A stretch of DNA of 64,000 bases. It comes from Chondrus crispus (Eukaryota > Rhodophyta > Florideophyceae > Gigartinales > Gigartinaceae). The position numbers and the translations under genes are program-made. The notes under the pieces are model-generated. The model saw only the letters and a list, made by a program, of their open reading frames with translations, was not told the DNA's origin and made no database searches. The stretch lies in the NCBI RefSeq assembly GCF_000350225.1, contig NW_005179212.1, positions 41,013 to 105,012 on the forward strand, written 5' to 3'. This document shows, piece by piece, positions 45,315-56,120 of this stretch (the first letter of the stretch is position 1; every line of letters begins with the position of its first letter).

Positions 45315-48278
45315 GGGGTGGAGAGAGGCCTTCGGCACGAACGCACACGGAGCAGGCTAGAGTTAATAAAGGCCCACTCTTAACTAGCCTGCGAACTTCC
45401 GTAACTAGCCATCGCAGCGTGAGAAGGCCTTTCTTAATCACTTTGGGGAAGGGTTTTAACTGTTTCCGACTGACTGACCAACAACCACACACGTCTCGTC
45501 CATATCTTAACCAAAAAGATTACACAGGCACATGATACAGAGTTTTTATAGAGTTCAGTTATGGTTTTTGATTGAAAAGAAGCAGTTATTGCCAATATCG
45601 CACAAACTCAATATCGCAAAAAATACTGATATGGGGCGGGGGTGCGATATTGAGGAGCATGCGCTGTGTAAGAATGTTTCCCATCGTCCACCTGACCAAT
45701 GGTGCATGGGAAAGGGAAAACACAACTGCCTTGGCAACTCTTGATAGAAGGACAAACCAGTCTAGTTCGACAGGAGACATTTGAATATTAGCTGTTCCGT
45801 GTTCGGAGTTCTCTACGCCTGCGTCGTGCATCGCGCCAGAGGACAAGCATCTTCAAGGTCTTCACTGCTGTGGCCCCTTTAGACAACCACAGGACGCAGG
45901 CTGTCAGCCACTCTCTGAAATTCTGAAAATACTTTCAACTACGAATTTCTCTCTCACTGGGGGCAAACCATGGTCCCTTGTCGCGTCATAGTTGAGCTAC
46001 ACATTCATAAGCGCATCTAATGGACAAAGATTCGTTCATTTACCTTGCCGTGATGAGTAAAGTTGCACACACGTTCCACGACGGTCAAACGGGTACAAAA
46101 ATGTACATGACCAACAGGGGGCTGAATGACTTGTTGTAAGGGTTTAATGATGGAAGCTGTACCAGATGAACAACGCAGGGAATTATTCCAGTGAGGGCCG
46201 GACCTTTAAAGTACTTAAAATAATCAGTTGGGGTCGAATTTGAGTGTCAATCCAAGATTGTTAGACTTGCCGTGATGCCAGGAGATGGTAATGTTTCATT
46301 TTATGGGAGGGTGGTGCTTGTTGAGGTTCTGAGGCAAAACTTGCTCACTAACGAGACATCGGGAACATGAGATGTGGGCAGGGGTTTATGGAAACATAAC
46401 AAAGGAATCGTGGGAAATCAGCCAACTTCCTTTGGTGAAGACCAGTTCTGTGATCCTCGAGTACCTGACGGACTCACAGTCTTCACAATCATGCGGTATG
46501 AAAGAACCGACACTTCGACATTGGCTCCTTCGAGGCGAATATTGTACGTGGAGCAAATGGGCGGAAAAGGAGGAGCCTAGAATTCCAGTGTCAGCCAGAG
46601 CAGCGATAGTATCGGATAGGCCCTCTCCTTGGTGAAGGCTGGAGTGAAAAGTGGTCCCCTCGACGGCGGATATGAGAACGGATATATCTGCATGGAAAAG
46701 GAGAGAGAGCATGGGGCTCGCGGCGGCGGGCATGCTGGCCGATACTTCGGAGGCGAAAGTAAACAGAGCTGCTTGTGCCGCTTCGGTTGCTTGGGCTTGA
46801 GCACTCTTCATGGTGGAAGTGGTTGCGTTGATGTGGCAACGTGATACGAGACGAAAGCCGGAAGGTATCGACGTAAGGCTCAGATGTCATTGACACGTTG
46901 CGAGAAACTCTTTAAGGGCAGTCGAGAAGGTCGTTTGTCCGTTCCAGGCTGAGAGCACTTTTGGCTGAATGTTTTTCGTTTGGGGATAAAATGTACAGTA
47001 TTTCGCGCATCTCTATCGCTGTCTTGGGTTAGTCGACGGGAAAACAAATTGTTCGTCCGTCAGGGGCTGGAGAAGGAAAAGAAGGAAAAGGAGCGATGAG
47101 AGCTGCGATGGAAGCAGATTTGGCTAGCAAGAATTTGGTAGACCAGAGCGCGTCGGGGTTTAGCCGAGCGGTAAATTTGTATGCGAGATGGAAACTATAA
47201 AGCCAGATGACAAGAGCAGAGCAGTGAGGGCTGCGGCTCGAAGGTGCTAGACGCCCAATAGTAATAAAGCTAAAATGAGGGCGGATTGTGTTCCCAGTTG
47301 TCAACACACTCGCATGTGTTGACACGTTCGACGTGAGAAAACAGGGCTGCGAGAAGTGGCCGCGTAGACCACGGTGGTTTATATTATACCGTATCTCTAC
47401 TCGCAAGTGCGAGGAGGCGATATCTGGGCGCGAGGGAGCGAGCGAACCAGCGGCAGTGTGCTAAGGGCGATTCAGCGAGGTCACCTACGCATAGGCTGTT
47501 GGAGCACGCCAAGCAAAGAGCGAGTGGTTTTTCTATGGTGCAAAGTGATGCTTGTTGTACTCTACTCGGACGTGCTGCGTGTGATTCCATGAACTCCGAT
47601 GCCCCCGATCCTCTCAGGAGCGGGCGGCCGTCGGCGACTTTATTGTGCAAGTGTGTGGCGTGCCCTATTGGCGTTGCCTTATTTGTTAGCCTATCTTACT
47701 TGCCTCTGGATGTAACCACACTGCGCCAGCGGCTCGCGCGTCGAAAAGTCTTGGTAGCATACAGCATGCAGTGGAGCCTTCCCGGGGCCGCCTCGCCATG
47801 TTCTAAAAGGGCAAGGGCCCGCGGCGAAATGCAACGTAAGAGTAGATGGAGCGGCGTTGTACACTTCTGTGCGACGGTTGCGTGCATCATGTCTGTTACC
47901 GAGGGCAGGGGACAGCGGCAATCGGTACCAAACGGGGACATTGTCTTGAGCCTTACCCTTTTTTGCTGTTGTCACATTTTACCATCATACATCACGCACT
48001 CTCCGTGCTTTGTCGACGCTACCTGACTCTTTGTTCTCCTCACCAACATCTCTCTACCACGCGGCCCCCACCCCCGTCTCTCACAAACTCCCGCCATCTC
48101 GTCCCGCCATCATGTATGTTCTCCGTTCCCTACTCTAGTTCCTCCGACCCCCTCTCCCCTCCCCCCCTCCCCGCCCTACATTTCCATTTCCGCTACGCGT
48201 TCCCCTCGTTCCACAACACCCCTGACATGACACATCTCACATTTCCTTCATCACACCCTGCTCTCCCTCCATCGAGAC
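45315..48278. other. Upstream of the RING gene, weak minus-strand ORFs
   Basis: Minus ORFs 46386-46811 (141 residues, MKSAQAQATEAAQAALFTFA...) and 47029-47406 (125 residues, includes ALVIWLYSFHLAYKF, possibly hydrophobic) look somewhat coding and could be exons of one minus-strand gene, but no domain supports it. About 48050-48270 is strongly C/T-rich and forms the leader of the RING gene. Confidence 0.35.
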
Positions 48279-50000
48279 ATGGATGAGCCCTTGCCTGCAG
48301 ACGACTCCCATTCCAATCCCTCACACCCCCCCTCTTCCACAGATGAAGCTTACAAGAACTACCCCACTTCTCTACATCACTTACCCCCGATCTACGACTC
48401 GGATTCCGAGTCCGATCACCAGCATTCCCAAGATGACTCTGACGACGACCCATATTTTCCTAACCGTCACCTTCAACTCTCCTCTTCCTCCAACTACCGA
48501 CAGGTTTTCGCTTCCCGCCTGTCCTCATCGTCCACCCCTCACCACCCACAATCCCGTTCTCCATTCACTTCCCCTCCCCGCACGCCCCAACAAGCCTCAG
48601 TTGCTTCACATCCATCTACGCCCGCGCAAGTCCAACTACCCCGATCGCTCTCCAACTCGTCATCCTCGCCCGCCTCGACCTCCACGTCTTCATCCTCGAT
48701 CTCCTCACCCCTCTGTCCCCCGTCCACCTCGTTCCCGATTGCCCCGCTTCTTCCCGCACATGGTGCTCCTTCATTCGTCCCGATGGCCCAACAACCTCAA
48801 AATCCCGCCCCGCCGGAGCCATCCGACTCCTCTCCTCCTCTCCTCGCGTCGTCACCTCCGGAGGATCCACTCTCAGGCAACGATATTCGCCAACGCATCC
48901 GTGCCATTTCTCGCGACCCGTCTTTGTCAGAGGAAGAGAAGAGCAAACAACGCCAAGCCCTGCTCAGCCAACCATTCCATCAGCGCCGGAAAAAGGAGGC
49001 CACGGCTTTCTCCGCCGAAATGCGTCGCCAACGCTACATCAAGACCTATTCGAACGTCGACCATCCCAACACGGGCGAGAAAATGCCAGGCTGCGAACAC
49101 TACCCTCGAAATTGTAAAATCAAGGCTGACTGCTGCGGACTTTGGGTAGTCTGTAGACTATGCCACGACCATCCCAGTGTGGACCATGCGATTGTGCGCT
49201 TTGACACCCAAGAAGTGATGTGCATGTTCTGCTTGACGGAGCAGCCTGTATCTCGTCGTTGTATGAACGAAGAATGTAACCGGGAGTTTGCTCGATATTT
49301 TTGTGCCAAGTGCAAGTTTTACGACAACACGCCGGGCAAGAATATCTACCATTGCGATAAGTGCCAGATTTGTCGTGTTGGGAAAGGAATCGGACACGAT
49401 AACTTTCATTGCGATCGGTGCGATGCGTGTGTGTCGCGCGAGACTTCAAAGACGCATCGGTGCCTGAAGAAATCGCTCGACGTCAATTGTCCTATCTGTG
49501 GGCATTATTTACACACTTCGACACTACCTGTAGTATATATGCGATGCGGGCACACGATGCATGCGCACTGTTTTGACACATACACCGTCGAGCATTACAT
49601 TTGTCCACTATGTCACAAGGCACTTACCAACATGCGAGGATATTACGCCCAGATTGATGAGGCCATGAAAGAGCAAGAAATGCCCGAAAAGCATCGAAAC
49701 AAAGTGGCCGAAGTGTTGTGCCACGACTGCGACAAGAGATCAGAGACTGCGTATCACTTTCTATATCTCAAATGCCAAACGCCAGATTGTGGAAGCTACA
49801 ACACGCGCCTTCTACGTACTATTGAAAGGGTCGCTGGTGAAGGGTCTGGTCGTCATGCCGAAGGTGCGGACAGTGGAAGCAGTGAAGACTCAAATGTTGA
49901 GATGGGTGCTCAGCGTGGTGGTAGTCTTGAAGAAGACGAAGTCATGGAATGGCGCAACGGCAGGGATAGCCCTGAGAGCGATTCGATGCAGCTAAGTTAG
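48279..50000 (+). CDS. CHY-CTCHY-RING E3 ubiquitin ligase (RCHY1/PIRH2/MIEL1 type)
   Basis: 573 residues. Residues 1-265 are Ser/Pro-rich and disordered. A CHY zinc finger starts near residue 272 (GCEHYPRNCKIKADCCG, CRLCHDH, CMFC, CMNEEC), followed by the CTCHY finger (CAKCKFYD, YHCDKCQICRVG, FHCDRCDACVS, HRCL). A RING-H2 follows at about 404-447 (CPICGHYL, MRCGHTMHAHCFDTY, CPLCHKAL), then a zinc ribbon near 481 (CHDCDKRSE, CQTPDCGSYNTRLL). This is the full domain order of human RCHY1 and plant MIEL1, which ubiquitinate transcription factors and other targets. The long N-terminal extension and acidic C-tail are extra. All zinc ligands in view are present and the frame is intact. The first ATG follows a pyrimidine-rich leader. 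It is a single exon. Confidence 0.95.
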   Translation: MDEPLPADDSHSNPSHPPSSTDEAYKNYPTSLHHLPPIYDSDSESDHQHSQDDSDDDPYFPNRHLQLSSSSNYRQVFASRLSSSSTPHHPQSRSPFTSPPRTPQQASVASHPSTPAQVQLPRSLSNSSSSPASTSTSSSSISSPLCPPSTSFPIAPLLPAHGAPSFVPMAQQPQNPAPPEPSDSSPPLLASSPPEDPLSGNDIRQRIRAISRDPSLSEEEKSKQRQALLSQPFHQRRKKEATAFSAEMRRQRYIKTYSNVDHPNTGEKMPGCEHYPRNCKIKADCCGLWVVCRLCHDHPSVDHAIVRFDTQEVMCMFCLTEQPVSRRCMNEECNREFARYFCAKCKFYDNTPGKNIYHCDKCQICRVGKGIGHDNFHCDRCDACVSRETSKTHRCLKKSLDVNCPICGHYLHTSTLPVVYMRCGHTMHAHCFDTYTVEHYICPLCHKALTNMRGYYAQIDEAMKEQEMPEKHRNKVAEVLCHDCDKRSETAYHFLYLKCQTPDCGSYNTRLLRTIERVAGEGSGRHAEGADSGSSEDSNVEMGAQRGGSLEEDEVMEWRNGRDSPESDSMQLS

Positions 50001-50993
50001 AGAAAGCTGCTTTACCCTTCACGAACTCCAGGTCAAAAAGGCTTAGTTCACAAACGAACACGATAGCTATATTTTCTCGGTGTGTCTGGATATCTCCACG
50101 ACCAGAAGTTTAGTAGATATTCAACTTTCTTAAGTCACACGACGAAGACGCATGCAAGACATACGCGCCTGAAATTGTCGTATTGCGAGAGCGCATATGA
50201 TACTTGGAATCTTGGAAGCATATTTCTTTTTGTCTTTCTCGAGTTGATTTAGAGCTGGAAATTGTAACATACATGCAGTCTTTTTCATGTCACATGAAGT
50301 ATAGTAGGATACATGGTAGAGTAGGACGATAGCCTAGTGTATTACGATCTGGCGAAGGCTGAGTTTTGACGGATGTCTCATTTTGGCGTTTCGATGAAAA
50401 ATTGGAAAGGGAATGTGATAGAACAAGAAATTCAAAAAGCCTTGTTGTCACAAGGAGGAGGATGCTCATTGTCCACTGCAAGATCGCAATTTGTTGGCGA
50501 TGAAAGGGCGAGGTAAAGTCAGGCGTTCGTAAACATAATGCTTTAGGAGATCCGCGCGGCCCTCGCCTCATTGACGCGAAATTGTTTCTTGCATAGAGGG
50601 AAACCGTATCTCATCTTATCCGACATCGCTTTTGTTGGCCTCTGGTCGTGGTGGCAATGTAGCCTAACAGGCTAGAGTGGCTATCGGGGAGCGCGATGCG
50701 ATAGTAGGTTGACGCAATGCGATTAAGTTCACTTCTTGAACGGTTTTGATACCTTTTTATGTGTGATGATGCTATGGTCGGGCTTTAAGCGGACTCCGTC
50801 GTTCCGTGCCGCCGCGACACAGATGGATGACACGTGTGGGGCGTTTGTCGGTGCCAGCACCGCAGCGCCAATCCTCATCCAGCGTTGCATCTGCTACCCT
50901 CGCCCACATGCCTTATCCCCGCATGCTCGCCGTTTCCAGCTGCCGCTTCCCCCCCCCCTAACCCCCCCCCCGCTGTCCCCTTCCCTCTCCCGC
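50001..50993. other. Intergenic between the RING and Sel1 genes
   Basis: No supported ORF (50290-50571 minus has no motif). The last 60 bp are a polypyrimidine run with long C tracts, just before the chosen Sel1 start. Confidence 0.5.
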
Positions 50994-52478
50994 ATGCGAC
51001 TGCTCCACGGCGGCTCACCCCTGCCGCAGCGGCGCCCTCCGCGCCTGCTGCGCCCCTTCCTGCGTCTCCCAGCCCTCGCTCTCCTCCTCCACGCACACAA
51101 ACACCTGCGTCGGTCCTACAACTCGCTGCTGGCGCGCGCCGGCAATGCGACGGCCTGCTTCGAGCTGGGCGTCGCGCTGCAGCATGGCGACGGGCGCGCG
51201 ATGGATCGCTCGCGTGCACGGCGGCTGTTTGAGCAGGCCATCGATTCCGCGGGCCACGCCGGTGCCATGGTCATGCTCGGGCACATGTTCCACGAGAAGA
51301 GACCGGACAACTGCGACGACGTGCCCCTCGCCGTGTTCTGGTACCTAGCAGCAGTGAAGCAAGGCGACGCGCGCGCGATGAACAACCTCGCCGTAATGCT
51401 CGAGGAGGGTGTTGACGGTCTAGTGACACGGGACGTTGCGACGGCGATGGAGCTGTATAATCTAGCTGTTGATGGCGGGAATGCAGAGGCTAATTATAAC
51501 CTGGCGTCAGTGCTGTGCGACAACGAGAATGACGAGGAGGACTTGTGGCGCGCGGCAAAGCTCCTGCGGCGCGCCGTGCGGAAGGGGATTGTGGAGGCGA
51601 TGTTCGATCTCGCGCTACTGTGGGATGGGCGGCTGTGTAAACCGTGGAGGGCAGGAAGGTTGTATGAGCGGCACTTCAAGGAGACGGGCAGCATGAAGTC
51701 GATGATCAAACTAGCCGAGATTCTACAAGTCGGGACGTGGTGGTATCCCATTGACTTGGAGCGAGCAGCGGCGTTGTTCCAGCATGCGGCAGAGCAGGGG
51801 GATTTGTTGGGGATGGAGAACTATGCGCTCCTGCTCTTAAAAGGTAAAAACGGGGTGTCCCGGGATGTGGGGGAGGCGCTGAAAATGTATGGGCGTGCGG
51901 CAAAGAGTGGGGACTTGAAGGCGATCAACAACCTAGCGGACGTGCTGGAAGATGGGGGCGAAGGGGAATTGATTGCGGACCCAGTAGCGGCGGCGTGCCT
52001 GTACGAGTACACAGCGGGCCGCGGCAGCGGTGCAGGGATGTACAAGCTAGCGCTGCTGCTAGTGGCGGGGGTGGAGACGGACGGGCGGGCGGCCATGACG
52101 GACGAGCTGCTCGCGGAGATCGTGGGGCCGGGGGAAGAGGACGGAGTGCAGGGTATGGGCTTCGGGGCGCTGCGCGGCAGCGGGCAGCTGGTAATCGCCC
52201 AGGACACGGCGCGGGCCATGCGGCTGATGATGCTGGCAGCAGAGGAGAAGCATTACAGGGACGCGGTGAAGTGGCTCGGAGAGCTGTTCGTGGAAGGTGC
52301 GGACTGGGTTGAGCGCGACGCCGTGGAGGCAGTGAGGTGGTTTCAGATAGGGGCGAGAGTTTGGGACGGGTGCGGGGCGTGGGAGCTCGAGGAGTTCCTC
52401 AGGGAGGGCGGCATGGGGGTCACGGAGCGTATCGAATGCGTGACGACGCCAGTGTGTGGCTGGAAGGAGGCGGCGTGA
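50994..52478 (+). CDS. Sel1-repeat (SLR) protein
   Basis: 494 residues from ATG 50994. The frame is open to 50736, but only TTG or doubtful ATGs (50766, 50823) lie upstream and they would translate the polypyrimidine leader. The N-terminus is basic then hydrophobic (LLRPFLRLPALALLLHAHK), possibly a signal or anchor. About ten Sel1/TPR-like repeats follow, of the pattern A.....LG.....G......A...Y..AA..G, for example AMVMLGHMFHEK, AMNNLAVMLEEG, EANYNLASVL, AINNLADVLEDGG, DAVKWLGELFVEG. Such arrays are protein-binding scaffolds; SEL1L/Hrd3 of ER-associated degradation is the best-known member. No Hrd3-specific feature was seen, so the partner is unknown. It sits next to an E3 ligase gene on the same strand, which may be coincidence. 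Third positions are GC-rich. Many overlapping minus-strand frames are shadows. Confidence 0.85.
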   Translation: MRLLHGGSPLPQRRPPRLLRPFLRLPALALLLHAHKHLRRSYNSLLARAGNATACFELGVALQHGDGRAMDRSRARRLFEQAIDSAGHAGAMVMLGHMFHEKRPDNCDDVPLAVFWYLAAVKQGDARAMNNLAVMLEEGVDGLVTRDVATAMELYNLAVDGGNAEANYNLASVLCDNENDEEDLWRAAKLLRRAVRKGIVEAMFDLALLWDGRLCKPWRAGRLYERHFKETGSMKSMIKLAEILQVGTWWYPIDLERAAALFQHAAEQGDLLGMENYALLLLKGKNGVSRDVGEALKMYGRAAKSGDLKAINNLADVLEDGGEGELIADPVAAACLYEYTAGRGSGAGMYKLALLLVAGVETDGRAAMTDELLAEIVGPGEEDGVQGMGFGALRGSGQLVIAQDTARAMRLMMLAAEEKHYRDAVKWLGELFVEGADWVERDAVEAVRWFQIGARVWDGCGAWELEEFLREGGMGVTERIECVTTPVCGWKEAA

Positions 52479-53965
52479 GAGACACGCAAGAGGACGGGAG
52501 TGCATATGTTGTAGGGAGTGCCGGGGGGGACACAGCGGAAGCTGGTGCGCGGCGAGAGGCAAAGCGGGACGCGTGCGGTAGATGAAGATGGATGGGGAGA
52601 GGTTGTGCCAACGGTAGTGAGACGCTGGGAGCGGTGGGAGCGTGTGCGGACGGGGGGAAGTGTTCGTAGCAACTCGGTTTGTTGCTCTCACTCTTTCTGG
52701 TGCACACACGCGGCACTGAGGACCCGTGTCGGAGCGATGGAGGCGGGGGTGCGGGAGGCCGTGTGGCAGTGGGGCGGGGGGCGTGGCGGCACGCGGGAAG
52801 GGGAGGGGGTGTGGAGGTGTTGGGTACATGGTGTAGACGACCCTTGGTACTGTAATGGGTTAGGAGCAATACCGTGTACAGGAGGTGGATAGTGCACTGT
52901 GATAATTGTCGCATCCTAATCCTTCAGGTCACGACTTCCCACACGTGTCTGCCTCTTCGTACACCTGGTGATATCATGCATTTTCAAGGAAGTGGAGATG
53001 TATGTGGCATGTGTTGTGGAACCTGCTGCAAGTGACGCCATTCGCAGAGGGAGAAGGGGTAACAACAGCATCAAACAAAGCTTTTGTTTGATGCTTTTCA
53101 TAGAGAATTAAAGAAACGATGAAGAGGCAGGTGGTGATGGGGAGCTGCTGTCCCTTTTATTTGGCCTAGAAGCGAGTGTACATGATTTTAGATGTATTCG
53201 GCTATTGACACAATACAATTGAGCAAGTCATGTGACGTCAACAGGAATCGTAAGGGACGATAGGAAATACTGTTTTGCTATTGTTTTGACATATCACGCT
53301 CAGTTAGCCAACCTTTAACCCGTTGCTGACCAAGAAAGTGATAGCAAAAAGTTGAAAATCTGGGCAATGTGCGCCCCAGTCCTTCTGTAAACCAGAAACA
53401 CATAGTAAACCAAACCAATTTAAGTGTCATATTCCTAGCTTTCCAACGGTATCAGTTGAACGAAGTATGCAGCACCTGTTCCAAACATATGAGCGATCAA
53501 ACATTTCGTAACGGTCGCAGCTCAAACTCACCCCAGAGGTATCACCATTGTCTCTCAGAAATTTCTCAAGGTAAGCATTATTTCTCCTACATCACTAACA
53601 TCACCAAACGCATATCCCTATAATCTAAGTGTACGTAAGCGTAGATACATATTTACCAAATTCTATCCCCCATTCGCTCCCCTACGCTGCACGCCGACGC
53701 GCTCTAGTACCTACTCTTCCCATCTCGTTGTCAACTCGGGCCTTAAATGCATCAATGTCTTCAACAGACGGCTTCTTCTTGGCCAGCTTCACCTCTGAAT
53801 GCCATTCCTCCCAACAAGACACACATATTGGTTGACGACAACTCATACACCACCTGTTTTGCATTGCGCCTGTTCGGAATGTCTTCTTTCGATACATGAA
53901 TATAAAAACGCATAAAGAGCAGTAGCAACTTTTTCCTTTAACAGAGATGTGGTTGAGTGCTTGAT
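52479..53965. other. Intergenic, no gene recognised
   Basis: Short ORFs only. Contains the hairpin at 53067-53095. The first 400 bp keep the high GC of the Sel1 gene. Confidence 0.5.
53067..53095. repeat. 13-bp perfect hairpin
   Basis: AGCATCAAACAAA (53067-53079) pairs perfectly with TTTGTTTGATGCT (53083-53095) across a 3-nt loop, about 590 bp after the Sel1 stop. Confidence 0.85.
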
Positions 53966-55023
53966 TGTAGTGCAATGTGCCTAGCAGGCCGCGACCACAG
54001 TCCGACGGACAAGCAAAAAGAAGAAAAACAGCAACAGCAACAACCACTGCCGGCGGCACGCGCTATGAAGCGCTTGGGACTTCCTTTCCCCTTATGTGGG
54101 CTTGCGGCTCACGGTAGCTCAACTCCGACGGGGGGCTTAGGGAAGATGCCCGTCCCGGGAGGATGAATGGTGGCAGAGACTTGCGAAGACTTGAGTGCTC
54201 GACGAGTGCGGGTTGGGCGTTGTCTACTGAAAGGTGACCGCTGTTCGCTGGGTTGTAAGACCAAAGCTCGTTGAGCGTCTTCGACACCTTGAGTATACTT
54301 TAAGGTCCTCGACGGGGGCTCGATTAGCACTACCCGACGGGAACATAACTATGTTGCAACGCTACGACCCACGTGTTGCCCGATGGCAAAACACCGACAC
54401 CAATGCGATCGTAATCGCAGCTGATGGCACCAACACTGTCTTGTATGATAAGACCTTCGAAGGAGACGTCGTTTCAACAGCCTTCCGATGGAACAGGACA
54501 CTGTAGCAGCGCTACGACCTACGTGCAGCCCGATGGTAATCACACCAACACCGGATCGGTCGCGACCGACTCCAATGGAACCAACACAATTAAGGGAAAA
54601 ATAGAGGTGGAGATGGAAAAGGATAGGAATTAGAGATAGAAACGGTAAAAGGATAAGGAAAGGGGACCCCCGAGCGCAAAGGATAAAGTAATCTGTAGTA
54701 AAAAGGAATGTCTTGTAAAAGACGGACTTCGACCAAGGCGATATCAAACTCTGGCAACTCGGGTTACCTTTACTGACTTGTTGGTCAGTGGGCTAAGGTA
54801 TATATCGCCCCGCCAGAGCCACTACAGTAGCTCGCTGCGCTAGATCCTAGATCTAATCTAATGTCCGCAAAATTAATGCCAACTAATTAACTAAATAATT
54901 AAATAATTAAAAATTAAAACTGTGTAAATTATTCACACGTGTGTCTCCCAACCCGGACTACTTGTCATATCCAATTGTTTTTCTTTCACTTCACCCCCCT
55001 GTAGAGCCCTGTATTGCACCACA
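53966..55023 (-). mobile_element. Solo LTR (family 1, copy G) with TTGAT target duplication
   Basis: TGTAGTGCAA at 53966 to TTGCACCACA at 55023, reverse orientation, flanked by TTGAT at 53961-53965 and 55024-55028. It carries the same internal landmarks as the other copies (ACACGTGTGTC, GTTACCTTTACTGAC, module ending CCAACAC). Confidence 0.93.
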
Positions 55024-55529
55024 TTGATTAAGTCTTTTAGAACGATGATGAGCCTTATTGTATTCCCTGTATGCGTTGCGAGCAAACAACTGTCTCAGTG
55101 CCCATGCATTCGATCCTGCCTGTTGCTCATGTGTCATAACATGCCTTCCATATGAGAATCTCATTTCCCATTCCTCAGCCAAACGACGGCAAAACATACC
55201 TGCATTCTGTACTCTGGTAATTCTATGTCTAAGCTTAGCGTAACCGCGCTGAAGTTCGGGAATCATTTCAACTTCCTCGCTGTAGCATAAACACCCCCAA
55301 ACGGCGGGGGTGTATGCACGCAGTTCAGTAGCAGACTCCGGATCGGCGGAAGACGGAACACACGCAAAGGGAAAGGACACGGGTCCTGGTAGCGTGGTAG
55401 AGCGGGAAGGGTGGCAGGCGCGAGTGATTGCGCAGCGGGGCGGATCGACGCCTCAACGCCCCGGAGCGACACTGGGTAGCGGACCAGTGTCGACGGGCGG
55501 AGGCGGATCGCTGCACGCGCGCGCACTGT
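55024..55529. other. Short intergenic stretch
   Basis: Minus ORF 54991-55380 (GYAKLRHRITRVQNAGMF, FARNAYREYNKAHHRSK) begins inside or next to the solo LTR and looks partly coding, but no domain was recognised. It may be a gene fragment disrupted by the LTR. Confidence 0.35.
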
Positions 55530-55880
55530 AGCGCCTGCACCCCGCGTCGGTTCCCTTACCTAAACGAGACGCGAGAGCGGACTCGTGTTTTAGGTTAAGC
55601 GGTGGGTTGTCGACCAAGGCGGAAGGTTGTGGACAAGCCCGTGCTTGTCCCTTTCCTCCGCCGTCGGTCGCTCCCTTATTTAATGTACAAGTGTTCGGTT
55701 ATCATACCAGACTACAGTATCATGCTACCGTAGCCGGCGTGAGTCGTCGCGCGCGGTGGCTCTGTCAGCTATCGAGCTGACAGTACACGTGTGTGCCACG
55801 TGTGTGTGCGCACGCCCTGCACACGTGTGGTACACGTGTGGGCTCGTGTGGGCTGTAAGGTCCGTGCCTTACAGCCCCTG
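55530..55880 (-). mobile_element. Probable 3' LTR part (family 2) of the right-hand gypsy element
   Basis: Four CACGTG sites in about 60 bp (55785-55845) resemble the U3 clusters at 14.46 and 43.8 kb. The position, downstream of pol on the minus strand, suits a 3' LTR with U3 to the right. Two hairpins lie here: CTGTCAGCT/AGCTGACAG (55762-55783) and GGGCTGTAAGG/CCTTACAGCCC (55850-55877). Borders were not defined. Confidence 0.4.
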
Positions 55881-55917
55881 ATCTAAACCTAATCGAATCG
55901 ACGGCGCATATACCACA

Positions 55918-55966
55918 GGGCCCCCTCCTCAAGAGTGAACGTCCGCGTTCACCCTGCTTGAGGAGG
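55918..55966. repeat. Nested hairpin, left copy of a 35-bp direct repeat
   Basis: An inner stem GTGAACG/CGTTCAC with TCCG loop lies within an outer stem CCTCCTCAAG/CTTGAGGAGG. Bases 55918-55952 repeat at 59696-59730 in the same orientation with one mismatch. Confidence 0.88.
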
Positions 55967-56120
55967 CCACCCGTGTGGTCCCATTGCGTCCAGAGTCTCG
56001 CTGCTCCCCCGCGTTCCTTCCGATCACGCCTTCCTTTTCGCCGGTTTTTGTCTCGCGTGCGGCCATCGGGCGCGCACTTGGCACCTTTTTCGACCCTCAG
56101 GATTGGGACACTGTCTCGGC

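Noticed and set aside
48283..49149. 288-codon ORF overlapping the RING gene in another frame
   Set aside because: Composition is an out-of-frame reading of the Ser/Pro-rich N-terminus; the real frame carries the zinc fingers.
50736..50993. Upstream start for the Sel1 protein
   Set aside because: The extension begins at TTG and would translate the polypyrimidine leader; ATG 50994 fits better, though ATG 50823 cannot be excluded.
52059..52914. Long minus-strand ORFs over the 3' part of the Sel1 gene
   Set aside because: They are antisense shadows of a GC-rich coding region, Pro/His/Arg-rich, without domains.
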